Below are positions 10,147 to 23,054 of a stretch of DNA of 64,000 nt, piece by piece. The stretch is from NCBI GenBank assembly GCA_946122785.1, contig CAMGYJ010000004.1, forward strand, positions 15,522,150 through 15,586,149, in the 5' to 3' direction. Numbering within the stretch: the stretch's first letter is position 1; the number at the start of each line of letters is the position of its first letter. The notes beneath the pieces are model-generated. The model was given only the letters and a program-made list of their open reading frames with translations. It was not told where the DNA came from and searched no databases. Source of the stretch: Linum tenue (lineage: Eukaryota > Streptophyta > Magnoliopsida > Malpighiales > Linaceae). A program made the position numbers and the translations under genes.

Positions 10147-11650
10147 AATCCCCCCACACTTAACTGTTTGCTTGTTCCCAAGCAAACCTAACTCAAACCA
10201 ATGCAGCTCTCTAGAGCTCTATAGCAACATACAACCCCGATCGTCGGTAGAGGATTTCCTAGATCATATAGCAGCTTACGAGGTCAACTGGTCTTCTAAG
10301 ACGTTCCCTATCTCTCTCAATGCGAGTACGAGACTCAAGCCAGGATCATGAGAAAATGTAGAAGTAAGACAGTCAGTTCATGGATAAAGGGACTCACACC
10401 ATTCACAACCAAGGACTCGTTGTACCGGGGTGCTCTTTCACTTCATTTCACCATTGGAACCCCTTTTTGCACTTTCATTTTACTTTTGTTTTTCTTTTTC
10501 ATTCACTTAGCGGGGGTTCCAACTGCAGTCTTTTGCACGGTCGACCCTTATTAGTCGAGCAAGATCAATTTTTGTACATCTAGCGCTCGCCAGAGTACTT
10601 CCTTTAACTCCTTTTCCTCAACTCGTGTGGAGGGTCAATGAAATCAAGGGGGGTCGGAAGCTCTATCCGTGCCCTTAAAAACACATCCTCAAGTAGGCAA
10701 ACCGTTCAACGGGTGAAAATTTTACTTGTACTAGAGACAGATTAGCTTCACCTTGTAGGAGTACCCCACTAAGGATCACTAAAATCTCTTCCAAAACCCG
10801 ATTTTGTGCAATGAACGGTGCCACACACGTTGGGCTTACCCCATGTTTAAGATTTCGATGATTTCGACATGGAGGACCAACTGCTTCCCATTTTCCATAT
10901 GAGCCCCTTGTTCGATACACGAGTCCAAAACACAATCCACATAGAGTCACCATTACCACATGAATTCAACGGTCCTAGCTCCACTAATTCACAAAATCAA
11001 CTGGCACAACAAAGAGCTAGATAGGAAAAATCTTATACTTCAACATCCTCCATAGTGCTACACTACCTCCCTAGGTTGCACATTACTATAGAGACTATCA
11101 ATTCAAAGCATATTGAGCAGGAAATTTGCAAGGAAACACGTACTTGGAGCCCTCAAATCGAAATTTGGACAGTGTACTAGGCTCCAAGCACACAAACAGC
11201 CAAACATTCACCCACATACATAATCGAACACCCCCCACACTTAAGCACGACATTGTCCTCAATGGAGGAAAGATAAGGAGGGTAGAACGAAGTTACCAGA
11301 TCAAGGGTGAATGATGATGTACGGGTCAGGCGGTGCATTCCAGGAAGAGAGAGTAATCAGAACACAAACACCACACAAAATCTCACAAAGGTTGAGTTAT
11401 TGACTCTAAAATCAAATAACAAAACTGACTCAACCGAGGATAAATAGAGAAAGAAATGCAAACCGACTGGTTGGGTTGCCTCCCAACAAGCGCTTCTTTC
11501 ACGTCGTGAGCCGGACGATGACTCCTAAGTTTCAGTCCATGCTAGAACCTCCTTGAAGTTGAGGTTCTCATCTATGAGGTGGAGTCTCAAGTCACAAGCA
11601 GGTGGTGTGGCAGGTGATGAAGGCTCGTGCACTTGATGCAGATGAAGTCT
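10147..11650 (-). other. Non-coding internal region of the LARD-like element
   Basis: About 1.5 kb between the acidic ORF and the polypurine tract. Only short, unconvincing ORFs are present. CCCCCCACACTTAA-type words at 10150-10163 and 11229-11243 are near repeats of each other; the first is the functional tract beside the LTR. Confidence 0.55.
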
Positions 11651-12714
11651 TCACCCTCGAGACCTCTTCTTCTCTTCTCTCGTCTCATTGCCCCAAACCA
11701 GATAAGACAGCATCGATTGGCCACCATCGCGTCCACCAAGAGGGACCGATGTCGATGTGGCCTTGGTCTGGCAAAGAGACACTGCAAATGGGTCCTTGCC
11801 AAGCAGCTCCTCGAAGTTTGGTGGAGATATCACATGTAACTCATGGCCGGTGCATGCCTCTTCCACCTTAACTCCGTCCTCAGCCTGGACGCCAATTTCT
11901 TCTTCAACCTCCCTTTCTTCTTCATGTGGTATCACCCCTGGGAAATGATCAAGAACTCCTCTTGCTTCACTTTCGTCATCCTCCACAACTTCTTTCTGCA
12001 CCCTTTCTTGCTCTTCTTCTTCTAGCACGGATTGGAGAGCAAGTTGCCAAGCAATTTCTTTCATGAGATCTTCTTGCATCTCCTCACTCATGCTCGCCTC
12101 TTCAAAGCTCGGTGTGGGATGTGGGAAGGTGTGGTCGGCTATGATAGGACATTCCTGATCATGATCATCACGAGAGCTCTCCGTGACAGCTTCAGTGTGC
12201 TCCACAATGTCCTTGTAGCCTTCTTCTTCCTCCTCCTCTTCTAGTATGGTAACATAAGGGTGATCTAGAGCAGGTTGTGCACAAGATCGCTCAAGATCAT
12301 CGACGCTCTTTTTAAGGCTCAGGAGGATCTCCTCTGTTTCACGATAGGCCTGGACACAATGATCCATCCTGGAGCATGATCTCTCACAGTCTCGAGCAAA
12401 ATGCTCCATGAGAAGCTTCAATTCATAGTTTGGATCTGGCTGTGGAGTGTAGCATGGCTCTGCAGAATGGCCCGTGAAGGCCGCCATGGGTAACTCCAGC
12501 TCCAATGGCCCCTCTGGTTGTGGGAGAAATTCTTCTCGATAAGGAGGTTGTTCTTGATATGCCTAGGGGTCTGATTGTTCTCCGTAGAAAGGGGGTTGGT
12601 ATTGGAACCCGACTCCATAGTCTTCTCCTCCTTGGTTACTCCATGGAGTCTCGGGGTAATACCAGTCGGATGGTGGTGGATACCCCCAATGATCGGAGAA
12701 GCCATGAGGGTCCA
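11651..12714 (-). pseudogene. Decayed acidic ORF of the LARD-like element, function unknown
   Basis: A minus-strand frame opens at an ATG at 12714 with a Tyr/Pro/Gly-rich start (MDPHGFSDHWGYPPP). It meets an amber codon near 12563, then needs a one-base shift near 12537 to continue into a clean ~284-codon frame ending at 11651. The later part has a Cys-bearing helix-like stretch (ARDCERSCSRMDHCVQAY), long Glu/Asp-rich blocks, and SPPNFEELLGKDPFAVSL near the end. It does not look like a standard Gag core or any enzyme. It could be a highly derived Gag or an accessory protein. The stop and the frameshift show this copy is not expressed intact. Confidence 0.6.
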
Positions 12715-12827
12715 TGATTCAGATCTGCACCAACAAAAACAAAAAACACCCAAGTGAAAAGCAAGGGCGGAAAACAAAAGAAAAACGCTAAAGTAACAAA
12801 CTTCTGCCTTTCCTAATAATCTAGAAA

Positions 12828-12846
12828 TTCCCCGGCAACGGCGCCA
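12828..12846 (-). other. Primer-binding site of the LARD-like element
   Basis: The minus strand reads TGGCGCCGTTGCCGGGGAA, a form widely seen next to 5' LTRs of plant gypsy-type elements and usually attributed to tRNA-Asp. It lies 6 bp inside the LTR terminus at 12853 and fixes the element's orientation as minus. Confidence 0.82.
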
Positions 12847-12852
12847 AAAACT

Positions 12853-14247
12853 TGACACGCTAAAACACAACACCTAACAATGGCCAAGTGTAACCAATGA
12901 AAGGGACTGCAGTATAGTGGCACAAGTAATAAATATCGAATCCACGGGTCTCTAGAGTTACTATTACTCAGCTTCAGTTCATTATCTAGCAAACTAGATT
13001 AATGATTGATTGATAAACTACTCTACTGACTACTCTACTAATTACAAGTTGGGAACTCACTTAGGTATGATTCCCCCTAGCTCCTCAATTAGGTCCAAGT
13101 TGCAATTACCTTTGGTTGATCTACTGTTGATTAAACTACGGAAAATCCTAAATTAGCTTGGAATCTCTTAAGCTGACCAAGCCCTCTTAGACAGAATACC
13201 CGGCAGGCGACTAGCCTTCACCGGGATAGACTGCTAAGGCGATTCACACAGATCTCCACTACTGGAATGAATTCCAGTACAAAGCAGTGAATTGATTGAC
13301 TCTCGCACAACCAATTCACTACTATCAATCAATGAAGCTCTCTTAACCTAATCAGATTCTATCTATCATAGGTTAAAGCAGAAATCAAGAGAATTTGATC
13401 AAGATCAAATTGACTCAATAAATCATGCCTCAATCGATTATAATCAAACAATATAGCATCCAAAACTTCATACAAGAAAGATCCTAACTCATGGAACTAG
13501 GGTTCCTCCAAACCTAAGTGAAGGGAAGTTACTCCATAGAGAAGAGAAAGACTGCAGAAATCTGATCTAGATCTTCAATCTCCATCTCCAAGCTTGATTC
13601 CCGAGCTCCAATGGCGAAGAAATCCTCCAAAATAGCTCCAAGAATGTTTCCAAGTCGCTCTCTCTCTAGGGTTCGTCCCTTGGGTGTTTGGGATCCAAAA
13701 CCCAGCTCTCACCCTTTCCTTTTGCTGAAAATCGGGTTTTAAACATCAATTCCCGACTCACACGGCCAGGCCACACGGCCAGGCCACACGGCCGTGTGGC
13801 TTTCCCAGCTGCCCGTGTGAAGGCTCGGTGAATTCCACACGGGCAAAAGTGCCCCTTGCACGGCCGTGTGGGTTGTGCCCGTGTGGCTTGCTCAGCCTCT
13901 GTTTAATGCTTCGTTTATCCCTCGTCCGGACTCCGAATCAGTCGCCGTTTGATCCCAGACGCTCGTAGTCTCGTCCTCTTTCTTTTCATGACAAGCTTGC
14001 ATGATTCTTTGTCTATAAAGTGAGGTATAAATCCATTCTTCTTCAGGTCATACCCGAGTTTCTTCTCCCGAATCGTCAATTGATCTCTGATTGACTTGAA
14101 ACTTGCGCCTATGCTTCACTTTATGTGCTAGGACCTGAAATGTGACAAAGGAACACAAACTAGCATAAAATAGGCCAAAGACACGATAATTCAAGCTGAA
14201 ACAATCAAGAAACAAAGGGGAAAACATGTGCAAATACCGAGTCGTCA
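12853..14247 (-). repeat. 5' LTR of the LARD-like element, complete
   Basis: Plus-strand ends are TGACACGC at 12853 and GAGTCGTCA at 14247, 1,395 bp. The palindromic module is at about 13755-13900, here with one extra CCACACGGCCAGG unit relative to the left LTR. Family-wide words GGACCTGAAAT and ACACAA.CTAGC occur near 14131-14165. Confidence 0.9.
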
Positions 14248-14963
14248 AATTGCAAATTAAGGTTTTCAGCCTTGGATCCTAAACCAAATTTTTATAATTT
14301 TGATAATTTCAAGGTGAATATAAAAATAGTAGATTACAAGTCACATTCAAACAAATTAGTGGTTAAGCTACAATTAAATACCTCAATGCAAGACTCTACT
14401 TTGTATAATAGTAAGCATTTCAATTTTACTTCTGTTTGATGTTGTTGATGGCAAAGATCACAAAAAGAATCCAAACGAAAATTTGCATCAGAGTGTGTTT
14501 CTGTAGACTTTCTCAAGATTTGATTCCATTTCATTGGCTTTGTGTAATTTACTTTGCGTTAGGAATTTTGTCAATGAATCGGTTAGAGTGTCAGAAAATC
14601 ATGTGTTATAGTATTCTTTTGATTTTCTTGCATTTACTAAATTATGTGTAGTATTCTTTTATATAAAAATAAAAACATATCTTATTTCATACAATTTTGT
14701 TTGTTGTATCCGACCAACGGTCGGGCCCATATCTAGTAATTTATATATATATGTGCGCAATATAATAATTTTTTACACATATTCAAGATAAACCGGGTTA
14801 AACCGGGTTAGACGATCCAATCCTTAATCCACTTGCTCAGTCGGGCCAATCCGAGTTGACAAGCATATTTAAGTTCATGCATGCAGTTGAGATGGTGATT
14901 CGATTCTAGCTTAGGGTGGAAACCTTACCAAGGTTAGTGATAGTGGTGGAATCATTCCCACTA
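14248..14963. other. AT-rich intergenic spacer
   Basis: No gene or recognisable repeat family. A tandem AAACCGGGTT pair occurs near 14792-14810. Confidence 0.55.
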
Positions 14964-15164
14964 TTTTTTTTTTTACAAAAGATAATCATATTGATTAAGA
15001 AAATATCACAAGTTACATCTTGGAACCAATCCAGGCACGAAAATCGTACAATCGACACAAGACCGGAGACAAAGACAGAGCCTTTCTAGCCACCGAATGG
15101 GCTACCCTATTGCTATTCCGACCTACGAACCTAACCTGAAAGCCACTATTCAGTACTAGCAGGC

Positions 15165-18100
15165 TCAAAACTCCTGAATAATAGCCCCAACACGACCATC
15201 CTGCGCATCGTTGGCATTGACCTTATCAACGAGCACCTTTTCATCTCCCTCAAACATAACTTGGGGGAAACCAAGAGCCTGACACCACTGGATTGCTTCA
15301 CAGAACACAAGAGTCTCAACCACTAGAGGGTTCACAATGCTTGGAAAAGATACTCCTTTTGCCAATAACACATTACCACTACCATCCTTTAACACCAGCC
15401 TTTACGCTGAATGTGAGCCAGCACTTACCGCTCCATCCCACATACAGACGATATTAGGCAGGTCTCCTCCCTCCGATTGTGACTCTGTGGTACCCAACCC
15501 AGAACCAATGGATCCTCTGGCAAGGATACCCATTCATAAAGCTGCTGTTGATACTGATGCATTAAATGAGAAATCGTGAACTGCTTGCCCTTAAAGGCTT
15601 CTCAGTTTACGAGATTTCCAAATACGACACAAGAGGACTACCAGAGCCATGATCTGAGCCGACTGAGTCACCCTAAGCAAACACTTCTTGAGGAAGAAAG
15701 GAAAGGTCTGTCTCAGCAAACCATGACCTAGGTGCTCCAAGCCCGAATAATTCCAGAGAGCTGCAACGACCGGACACTCCCAAAAGAGGTGATCCATCAT
15801 TTCAGACTCCGCCCAACACACCAGACACCTAGACAAAACCTGGACCCTTTTCTCAATTAGTGCCTGCGTCGTAGGTAAGATACAATGAAAGATTTGCCAT
15901 AGGAATAACTTCAACTTAGGTGGAATCTTGAGGGACCACATTCTCATCGAGCTCATCCTATCCATCCAGCTCACCATGGGGCACAAAACACCATCCTGCC
16001 TATCAACCAACACAGCTAGGTGATATGCTGACTTAACAGAAAACACGACATCACTCGTATCATGCAATATCAACCTATCCTCCATACCCATACTAGCAAA
16101 GGGAATCACCAATATCGCACGAATCACCTCCGATGGAAACACCTCCCGAAGTGATTGGATGCACCATCCTCCCCTTACACGATTAATAAGCTCCACTACC
16201 TTCGGGTCAGCCCCCTCCAGAGTGACATGCAGAAGACACATAGGGGGATGTGGGTGAGTAGCTGGCACCCAACTTGAATAATGAATAAAAGCCAAGGCCC
16301 CATTTCCAATCTGCCATCGAAGTCCTCGTTGGAGCAGAGTGTGCCCATGGAGAATACTCTGCCAACCCCACGAAGGGCGAGAACGAGCAGTAGCTATTAG
16401 GAAATGACCATTGGGGAAGTATTTACCCTTGTAAATCTGGGACAAGAGAGAGTCTGACTCATTAAGAATACGCCATCCGATCTTAGCCAAAAGAGCTTGA
16501 TTGAAATGCTCAAAACGTCGGAACCCCATCCCCCCATCATGTTTACTCGTGCACAGATTGCGCCAAGAAATCCATCGAACTCGAGGTCGACCTGCTTCTA
16601 CTCCCCACCAAAATCTTGTGACATGCTTATCCAGGACACGACAAAGAGAGAGTGGGAGTTTAAAGCAGGACATGACATGGAGCAGTAATGAGAAAGCACT
16701 TGATTTAATTAAAGTCTCATTTGTCACCCATGAGACACCTTTTGTTTCCAGCCCTGTAAACATGCCAAGAACTTCTCCTCCAAATACTGGAAGGTAGCCA
16801 TTTTAGACTGAGCAATCAAGGTGGGCACGCCCAAATACTTATCATGGACACCAACCACTCCAACCCCATCCGGAGTGCAATTAATTCTTGATCAACCGGC
16901 AATATGTTCTTACTAAAACATACTGCAGATTTAGCCAAATTCACCCGCTGCCTACTAAGCTCCTCGTACTCATTCAAGACCACCAGCAGGTTCTCACATT
17001 CTCGCATCGATCCTCTAAGAAATAGATAGGAGTCATATGCAAAGAAAAGATAAGAAACACGCGGGGCGCGGGGACTAACCCAGACGCCTGCTAGCTTTCC
17101 CTCGTCAATAGCCTTACGTAAGAGAGTTGCAAAACCTACAATACAAATGACAAAGAGGGCCGGAGACAAAGGATCCCCCTGCCGCATACCCCTAGTCGAA
17201 TTGAAGAACCCCGCCGGTGTCCCATTCATTAGCACCAAAAAAGAGGAGGACCACAAGCATTCCTCAATTCACTAAACCCAGATCGCATTAACCCCCATTT
17301 TTTCTAAAACCGCAAGCAAGAAGGGTCATTCAACTCTATCATAGGCCTTTTCCATATCAACCTTGGTCTTAATTTTAAGTTAGTGCATCAATTCATGTCC
17401 AATAAGAACATTATCCACTATCTGTCTTTCACGGATAAACGTGTTTTGTCCCGGCGAGATTATCGTGTGGAGGAACCGAGCCAACCGCTCAGACATAATT
17501 TTGGAATTGATTTTGTACACGAACTGACATAAACGTATAGGCCTCAACTGGCGCACATTTTCCACATTATCAACTTTTGGGATGGGGTCAGCCAAGTATG
17601 GTTGAAGCTTTGTAACATCTGTCTTGTACAAAAAAAGGAACATACAGCTTCCACCATATACTCACCAACAATATCCCAAAAAGTGCAGAATAATTTACCA
17701 ATGAATCCATCCGATTCCAGAGCCTAAGTGGAACCAATCGAGAAGACCATTTGTCAAACTTTTGATGCTAAAACCTGAGCTGTCAGGGCTGCATTCATCT
17801 CAGCAGTGACAGTCTGAGTAATAGACAACTCCGCCACCCGGTCAACCATATTCTCTACCTGGTTCTCAGAGGTAAATAGAAGCTTGAAGAAATTCACAGA
17901 AATATCAGCCTTTCCCTCCTCTTCAATGATCCACTCACCATTCTCCTAGCCCTTGTGACCGTGTGGAAATAGGAAGTATACTATCATCCTTTTTCAGCCA
18001 CCGTACTCTAGGTTTCTGGTGCCAATAATGTTCTTTCGCCTCCCATTGGAGACTAAGCTACGTTTCGAGATCCCGAACTTTATCCCATATAATGGGAGCC

Positions 18101-19024
18101 GAGTGCTTTATATGTTCAACCTCTGTTTGGAGAATTTTGATTTTTCGAAGGGAATTAGTCGTACGAGGCCTACTCCAATCATACAAAAGATGACGGAGAT
18201 GTTTTAAACCGGCCCACAGACGATTCATAGGGGATCCATGAAACGCCTCATTCCACACAAACACGACCATTGCTCTAACTTCCGGATTGTCCGCCCAACG
18301 TGCATCAAATAGGAAAAGCGGTCGACTCTGGCGCGTGAAAGGCTTATCCGACAATAGAAGAGCTCGGTGATCCGAACCCTGATCCATGTGGAGCTTCACC
18401 AGGGAAAAGCTCAAACCAAGAATGGGATTATAAAGCCGGATCGAGACTCTCCCGAACACAGGCCTGTCTCATCCCCTTATTTGTCCATGTAAATTGGTCT
18501 CCTCGGAATCCAAGATCACGGAGCTCCAGGTCGGTCATAAAGTCCCTAAGCGCGACGAAGCTTGCCGGATTCCAAGGGTTCCCACCCTCTTTCTCATTTC
18601 AAGAAAAAATAGAATTGAAATCACCTATTACCACATATGGAAATTGGATTTCCTCACAAAGATTCCGGATCTGGTGTAATTGTACCGTTCGAATAGCATC
18701 ATTGAAGCTGATATACACACCCACAACCACATAAGAAAAATTACTTTCATTATTCCTAATACCAATATGACAACTGGAATGACTCAATACCAGAGCACCA
18801 ACTCCGGGGGACCAACCGACAACCAAACCACTAGACGCATTAACCGCGTAAAAAAAACAATTAGACAACTCAAAACCTAACCCTCTCATCCTACGAGACA
18901 CTACCCTACGGCCCAATCGTGTTTTCGATAGGAGATCGGGTTTATTAGAATGCAATAAACCCAAAGCAGTACGGAATATGAGGGTTGGTCCAATCTCTCT
19001 CACATTCCACGCCAACATCCTCAT
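15165..19024 (-). pseudogene. LINE ORF2 (endonuclease, reverse transcriptase, zf-RVT, RNase H), broken
   Basis: In pieces. Endonuclease: 19024-18599, starting MRMLAWNV, with VVIGDFNSI, continuing 18459-18058 in another frame (FSLVKLHMDQGSDHRALLL). Reverse transcriptase: 17643-17380 (LRPIRLCQFVYKI) and 17256-16816 (RGMRQGDPLSPALFV). Thumb and zf-RVT: 16763-15591 (ending with CRILP-like CILPTTQALI and CLVCWAESEMMDHLFWECP). RNase H tail: 15395-15165. Two catalytic positions are lost. The endonuclease glutamate in the SETR-type motif is Lys (LLSKTRL), and the reverse transcriptase FADD motif reads FAYD. The copy is dead. Confidence 0.85.
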
Positions 19025-19038
19025 TTATCCGCCTGGGG

Positions 19039-19608
19039 CTATTCAGGGCCGGCTACCTCCACCTCTTCAGTCTCTTCTTCCTCCTCGGTAAATTGTCTCC
19101 TTGGAGGTGGATCCTCCCGCAGATCCCCCTTCCTTGATTCCACCACCAGATGACCATCATTAGATCCATACTCATTAAGATGTAGGCTCTCAAACAACAC
19201 GCCATTCTCAGTGTTTGCCATACTCCCCAGCCTGCTCCAAACCGGTTTAGTGGGCTTTGTTGTTGCCTTATGCTCAAAGATTTCAACAGTACGCCTCACT
19301 CGCCCCTTCCCAGATAAAACAGGCTCAGGTCTCACACACGTAATCGACCGGCTCTTGAACTCAAAGTTATGACCATCAGTCTCCATGTCTGAACTGGAAT
19401 CATCCCCATCAGAGACCATCTTCTTTGAGTCATCCTCTGTCATCACCTTCAAGTTCACCTGAACCTTTCGTGAAGGAAAGGTTTGGAGAGAGGGAGACGA
19501 TAAGAGGTCATTAGCAGCCTCATCAAACATCACCTCAGACTGCTCTAGCTCAGAATCCAAGCTCCGCCGACTTCCTTTCTCCTGGGGGGCAGCGTGTCGC
19601 CCTCGCAT
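19039..19608 (-). pseudogene. C-terminal part of LINE ORF1
   Basis: A ~189-codon open stretch directly upstream of ORF2 on the same strand, ending 14 bp before the ORF2 ATG. It is hydrophilic and Ser/Glu/Lys-rich, like the variable tail of plant LINE ORF1 proteins. Upstream in a related frame (about 19925-19620) is KWFRSMPRESKGFDN, again ORF1-tail-like, with stops. The RNA-binding DUF4283 and zinc-knuckle portions are absent. Confidence 0.6.
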
Positions 19609-19938
19609 CCCTGGCTCCAGAGTCTAAGCCATCCCTTGCCTTTTCAAATGCCGGCTCGCGTCACCAAAATACTTGGCAGAGTCACCAGAGTTACCCACAG
19701 TTTTCTGACGTTCCAACTTCATTAATGGTCTTCCCTAGTGAGGCAATCGACCAGAACCACCTTGGACATCCCTACCATACGAGCTACCTCCCTTACTCTT
19801 CCCCTTCGAGACAGGGGAGCGGCGATGGTTGTCAAATCCCTTGGATTCCCTGGGCATCGATCTGAACCACTCGGTCACTTTCTTCTGTCCTCCTCTGCAT
19901 CCTTTGAATCTTTGGAGGTTTAGCCATCACAAAGCCAT

Positions 19939-19943
<5 letters not shown>

Positions 19944-19981
<38 letters not shown>
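19944..19981. repeat. (AT)19 microsatellite
   Basis: 38 bp of uninterrupted TA alternation, at the 5' edge of the LINE remnant. Slippage at this tract may mark the truncation point. Confidence 0.97.
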
Positions 19982-19982
<1 letters not shown>

Positions 19983-22700
19983 GAATGCGAACTATATATA
20001 ATATCAAAATAAAATAAAATGGAGATATGGGGTAAGATAAATGACGGGAGTGGGATGTACTAAAAGGAGCTAGCATTTGAGGTACCTTAATTTGACAATT
20101 ATACAAGATTAAGTGGGGGAAGGAAGAGTTAATTAGAGTGAAGTGATTATCTAATAGTGCTTATGTCTTATGTGTGCTTGTGAGGCGTGCATGCATGGGT
20201 TCTAAAAGAAGGTGGTTAGAAAGTTATGAATCCAATTTTATTAATTTGGATAAGTCAATGATAAGCATGTTAGTTAAATGTAATGGATAATTAGTTACCA
20301 GAATATGAGATGTTAGCTTGCATTTCGTATATTAAATATGTTTGTGAGTGTTGTGAAAGGGAATAACGTGTACGGGGGGTCAAAGAATCCTCTAATGTGA
20401 GATATGAGTACACTTTCGATAATTATAATATAATTGTTATCTTAATCGTGATTAAGGAAAGCATGAGCTCTTGTACGGAATATTTTATACATCACTTTTC
20501 AAAGGAAAAGCGGAGCAGGGAATCATTGAAGCGAAACGGAATAGCTTAATACCAACTTTACTGTGAGTAAATTCTAACCATATATTTATCTTAATACGAT
20601 TATGGTATTTGGGTCATGAAGCGGTCCGAGTACAAGGTATATAATGGCTTGGTAAGACTTAACCCAAATGTGATTGAAGGTTGCTATGTGGCATGGTTAC
20701 ATGATTGAATGATTCTATGATTGGATGAGGTTACCGTATCGTGGTAATTGTATGATAATGTGATGATATGATGAAATGATTGTATGATGGTATGACTAGA
20801 AGGTCATAATACATGTTATGTATGTTCTAAACAATATTATGTGATGAGTATATGATATGTTAAATGCCATTTGAGGCTATTAGGTGAAAAGAATGGCAAG
20901 AAAGGTTGCCTATTGTCAATTATACGAGATGAGATAAAATGGCCTATGAGCTATACAAGTTAATGCTATAAGAAATGGCCCTTGCGGCACACAAGTGATA
21001 GATCGAATTGTGACTAACTATAAGATTTTGTATGGTCACCTAAAGCAAACGTAACGGCGCCCTGTCATGCACTCATTATAAGTGAAAAGAGGCTTCAAAC
21101 CTAAGAGATAAAAGAGTTATACGAGAACTCCTTTTAAGGAGTAATGTCAGGCTTGGCCCCTCGATTTAAGAGTTCATGAGATATGGAACTCGGTGCCCAC
21201 GAGTTTATGACATCTGACACTTTGTGCCTACGAGAATACGAGTTCACGAGATCCCGGGGAGTGCATGACTTGGTAAATTAAAGAATAAAAGCTACTGAAT
21301 CCAACTAACTATATATATGTGTGTGATTGGATGTTGATACATGGGTGATTTTGGTTGCAACATGAGTACTTAAATGTCAATCTTAATATTTTTCATATTG
21401 GTGTGATATGTGATAGAGATGGCAAACCTTGGTATTTGCCATAGTTTATATATAGAATGTGAACCCCTACACGAAATATGAAATGTGTGAAGGTCGATGT
21501 GTTTTATATGTGATATCAGGTTATATGATGTATATTTTGTGATAATCTTTCATGATGAGTGGTACAATGATTAATCGGGAAACTGTTCTACAAGCAGTGA
21601 TGATATGTTGATTTAATTATGATACTTCCACGATATGTTGATGTGTATAAAGTTATGTGTCTATAATACATTCTATAATGCGGTGTTGCTAGAAGTGTAA
21701 GGATATGATGGAAAACTCTGTATGGTGTATATGAATAAATATGAACTATTTGCAACACCAGGTGGGGTAAAGTAGGGGTGTAAGTTTGACCCTTAAAACC
21801 AACTGACCCTCCCCGACCCTGAGGGTTGGGCTAGGTCAGTTTGTCTACAAGGGAAACTTAGGATCGGGTCGGCTTATGGTCAGGTCAGGATCAGGTAGGG
21901 TCAGGTCAATTCAGGGTCGGGTCACTTTTTGACCCTATGACCCTTATCATCATACAAACACGTTGGACCTATTTGTAAAAGTTTAAAAGTTTAGATACTA
22001 AATTGTTAAAAAAACTTTGATACTAAAACATAATTTTACCATCAAATTTTTGGGACTTATTTTTAAGAAAAATTAAAATTAGGTACTAAAATATAAGAAA
22101 AAATAAATTTGGGTACCAAGTTGTAATTTTAGAAAAGTAGTGTATTTATTAGGGTCAACCCACCGACCCGACCCTTCCAGACCCGCCCCGACCCTAAAGG
22201 GTTAGACAGGGTCATGAAACAAATAAGGGCGGGTCAGTTATATATCTTGACCCTTCAGGGGCGGGTCAGACAGAGTCAGGGGCGGGGCGGGCCAATTTTC
22301 AACCCTAGGGTAAAGTAAAGGTGGTAAACGATCCATGTATGACATATATGTAAAAGCTCGAATGAATGACCCATAACGTATATGTGAAAGATCGAGTGAA
22401 CGAGGGAAGAAATTTCGTATGAGCGTACATAGGTGAGACATAAGTAAAGTCATTAAGTGATTAGAATTTAGATATACATCGAATATAATGGACGGAAGAC
22501 GCTTTGAGTCACAACATCCTGATTCATTTTCGTATGAATATTTATATTAGGTTGTTATTTACTCATTGAGTGATGTCTCACCCCGTCAATATTTTTTCCT
22601 CACAGGACTAGAACGATCACTAGAGCGAGATGGATGAGTAATATCGGCCGAATGGCTGAGAGGTGGGCAGCGGAACTGACTCTCCATAAATATTTCAAAT
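19982..22700 (+). repeat. Gypsy-type LTR-like remnant
   Basis: No ORF of note. The stretch ACTGTGAGTAAATTCTAA (20561), followed after ~35 bp by GGGTCATGAAGCGG (20611), matches 58711-58780 (ACTGTGAGTAGATTCTAA and GGGTCATGAAGCGG), in the same order and orientation. Near 22560, TTACTCATTGAGTGATGTCTC and a following ACAGGACTAGA resemble the downstream part of LTRs of Tekay-like chromoviruses. An hAT-like MITE is inserted at 21773. Boundaries are not defined. Confidence 0.45.
21773..22307. mobile_element. hAT-like MITE, 535 bp, with 8-bp target duplication
   Basis: Termini are TAGGGGTGTAAG and, in inverse, TAGGGTTGAAAA. The 8-bp word GGGTAAAG flanks the unit exactly, at 21765-21772 and 22308-22315. 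Both subterminal parts are packed with GACCC/GGGTC words in both orientations. The middle holds TTGGACCTATTTGTAAAA, shared with the MITE at 55739-56265. No transposase. It presumably moves with a hAT transposase supplied in trans. Confidence 0.88.
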
Positions 22701-22870
22701 TAAACTTAGGGAATCCATAAAGATTTTGCAAGCAAAGGTCTTAGACAAGACAAGTTTTAAATACAACTTCATTTTCTATGCGCTTCATCTAAAGATTGTA
22801 GGTAAACCAAGCATAAATTGGTCAAGGGAAATATTAGGAACAAGAATACAGGATACGGTGTTACAAGTTC

Positions 22871-23054
22871 CCTTTCATAGAAAAACAAATAAATCAATTA
22901 AATAGATATAACAAATAGTTAGAAATATCAATAAGAATCTTAAATATTAAGCTCATTATGGCCTTTCATAGAAAAACAAATAAATCAATTAAATAGATCT
23001 AACAAATAGTTAAGAATATCAATAAGAATCTTAAATATTAAGCTCATTATGGCC
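22871..23054. repeat. 91-bp tandem duplication
   Basis: CCTTTCATAGAAAAACAAAT begins at 22871 and again at 22962. The two copies are nearly identical through AGCTCATTATGGCC. A simple local duplication; nothing coding. Confidence 0.92.

Larger units (their letters stand above)
8994..14247 (-). mobile_element. Large non-autonomous LTR retrotransposon (LARD-like)
   Basis: Right LTR 12853-14247 (1,395 bp), primer-binding site 12828-12846, internal region 10147-12852 (2.7 kb) and truncated left LTR. The inside holds one decayed acidic ORF and no reverse transcriptase, integrase or protease. LTR termini on the minus strand are TGATGACTCGG...GCGTGTCA. The two LTRs differ by only a percent or two by eye, so insertion was fairly recent. 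The right flank starts AATTG; its partner on the left is lost with the truncated LTR. The element belongs to the same LTR family as 26469-27809, 47198-48546 and 63600 onward. Confidence 0.82.
14964..19943 (-). mobile_element. L1-type LINE, decayed and 5'-truncated
   Basis: The minus-strand 3' end shows an A-tail (T run at 14964-14974 on plus). Reading leftward from ~19925: the C-terminal part of ORF1, then ORF2 with endonuclease, reverse transcriptase, zf-RVT and a terminal RNase H. The DUF4283 and zinc-knuckle part of ORF1 is missing, so the copy is 5'-truncated or internally deleted, and it abuts an (AT)n tract. Several frameshifts and stops break ORF2. No target duplication was found. Confidence 0.85.
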
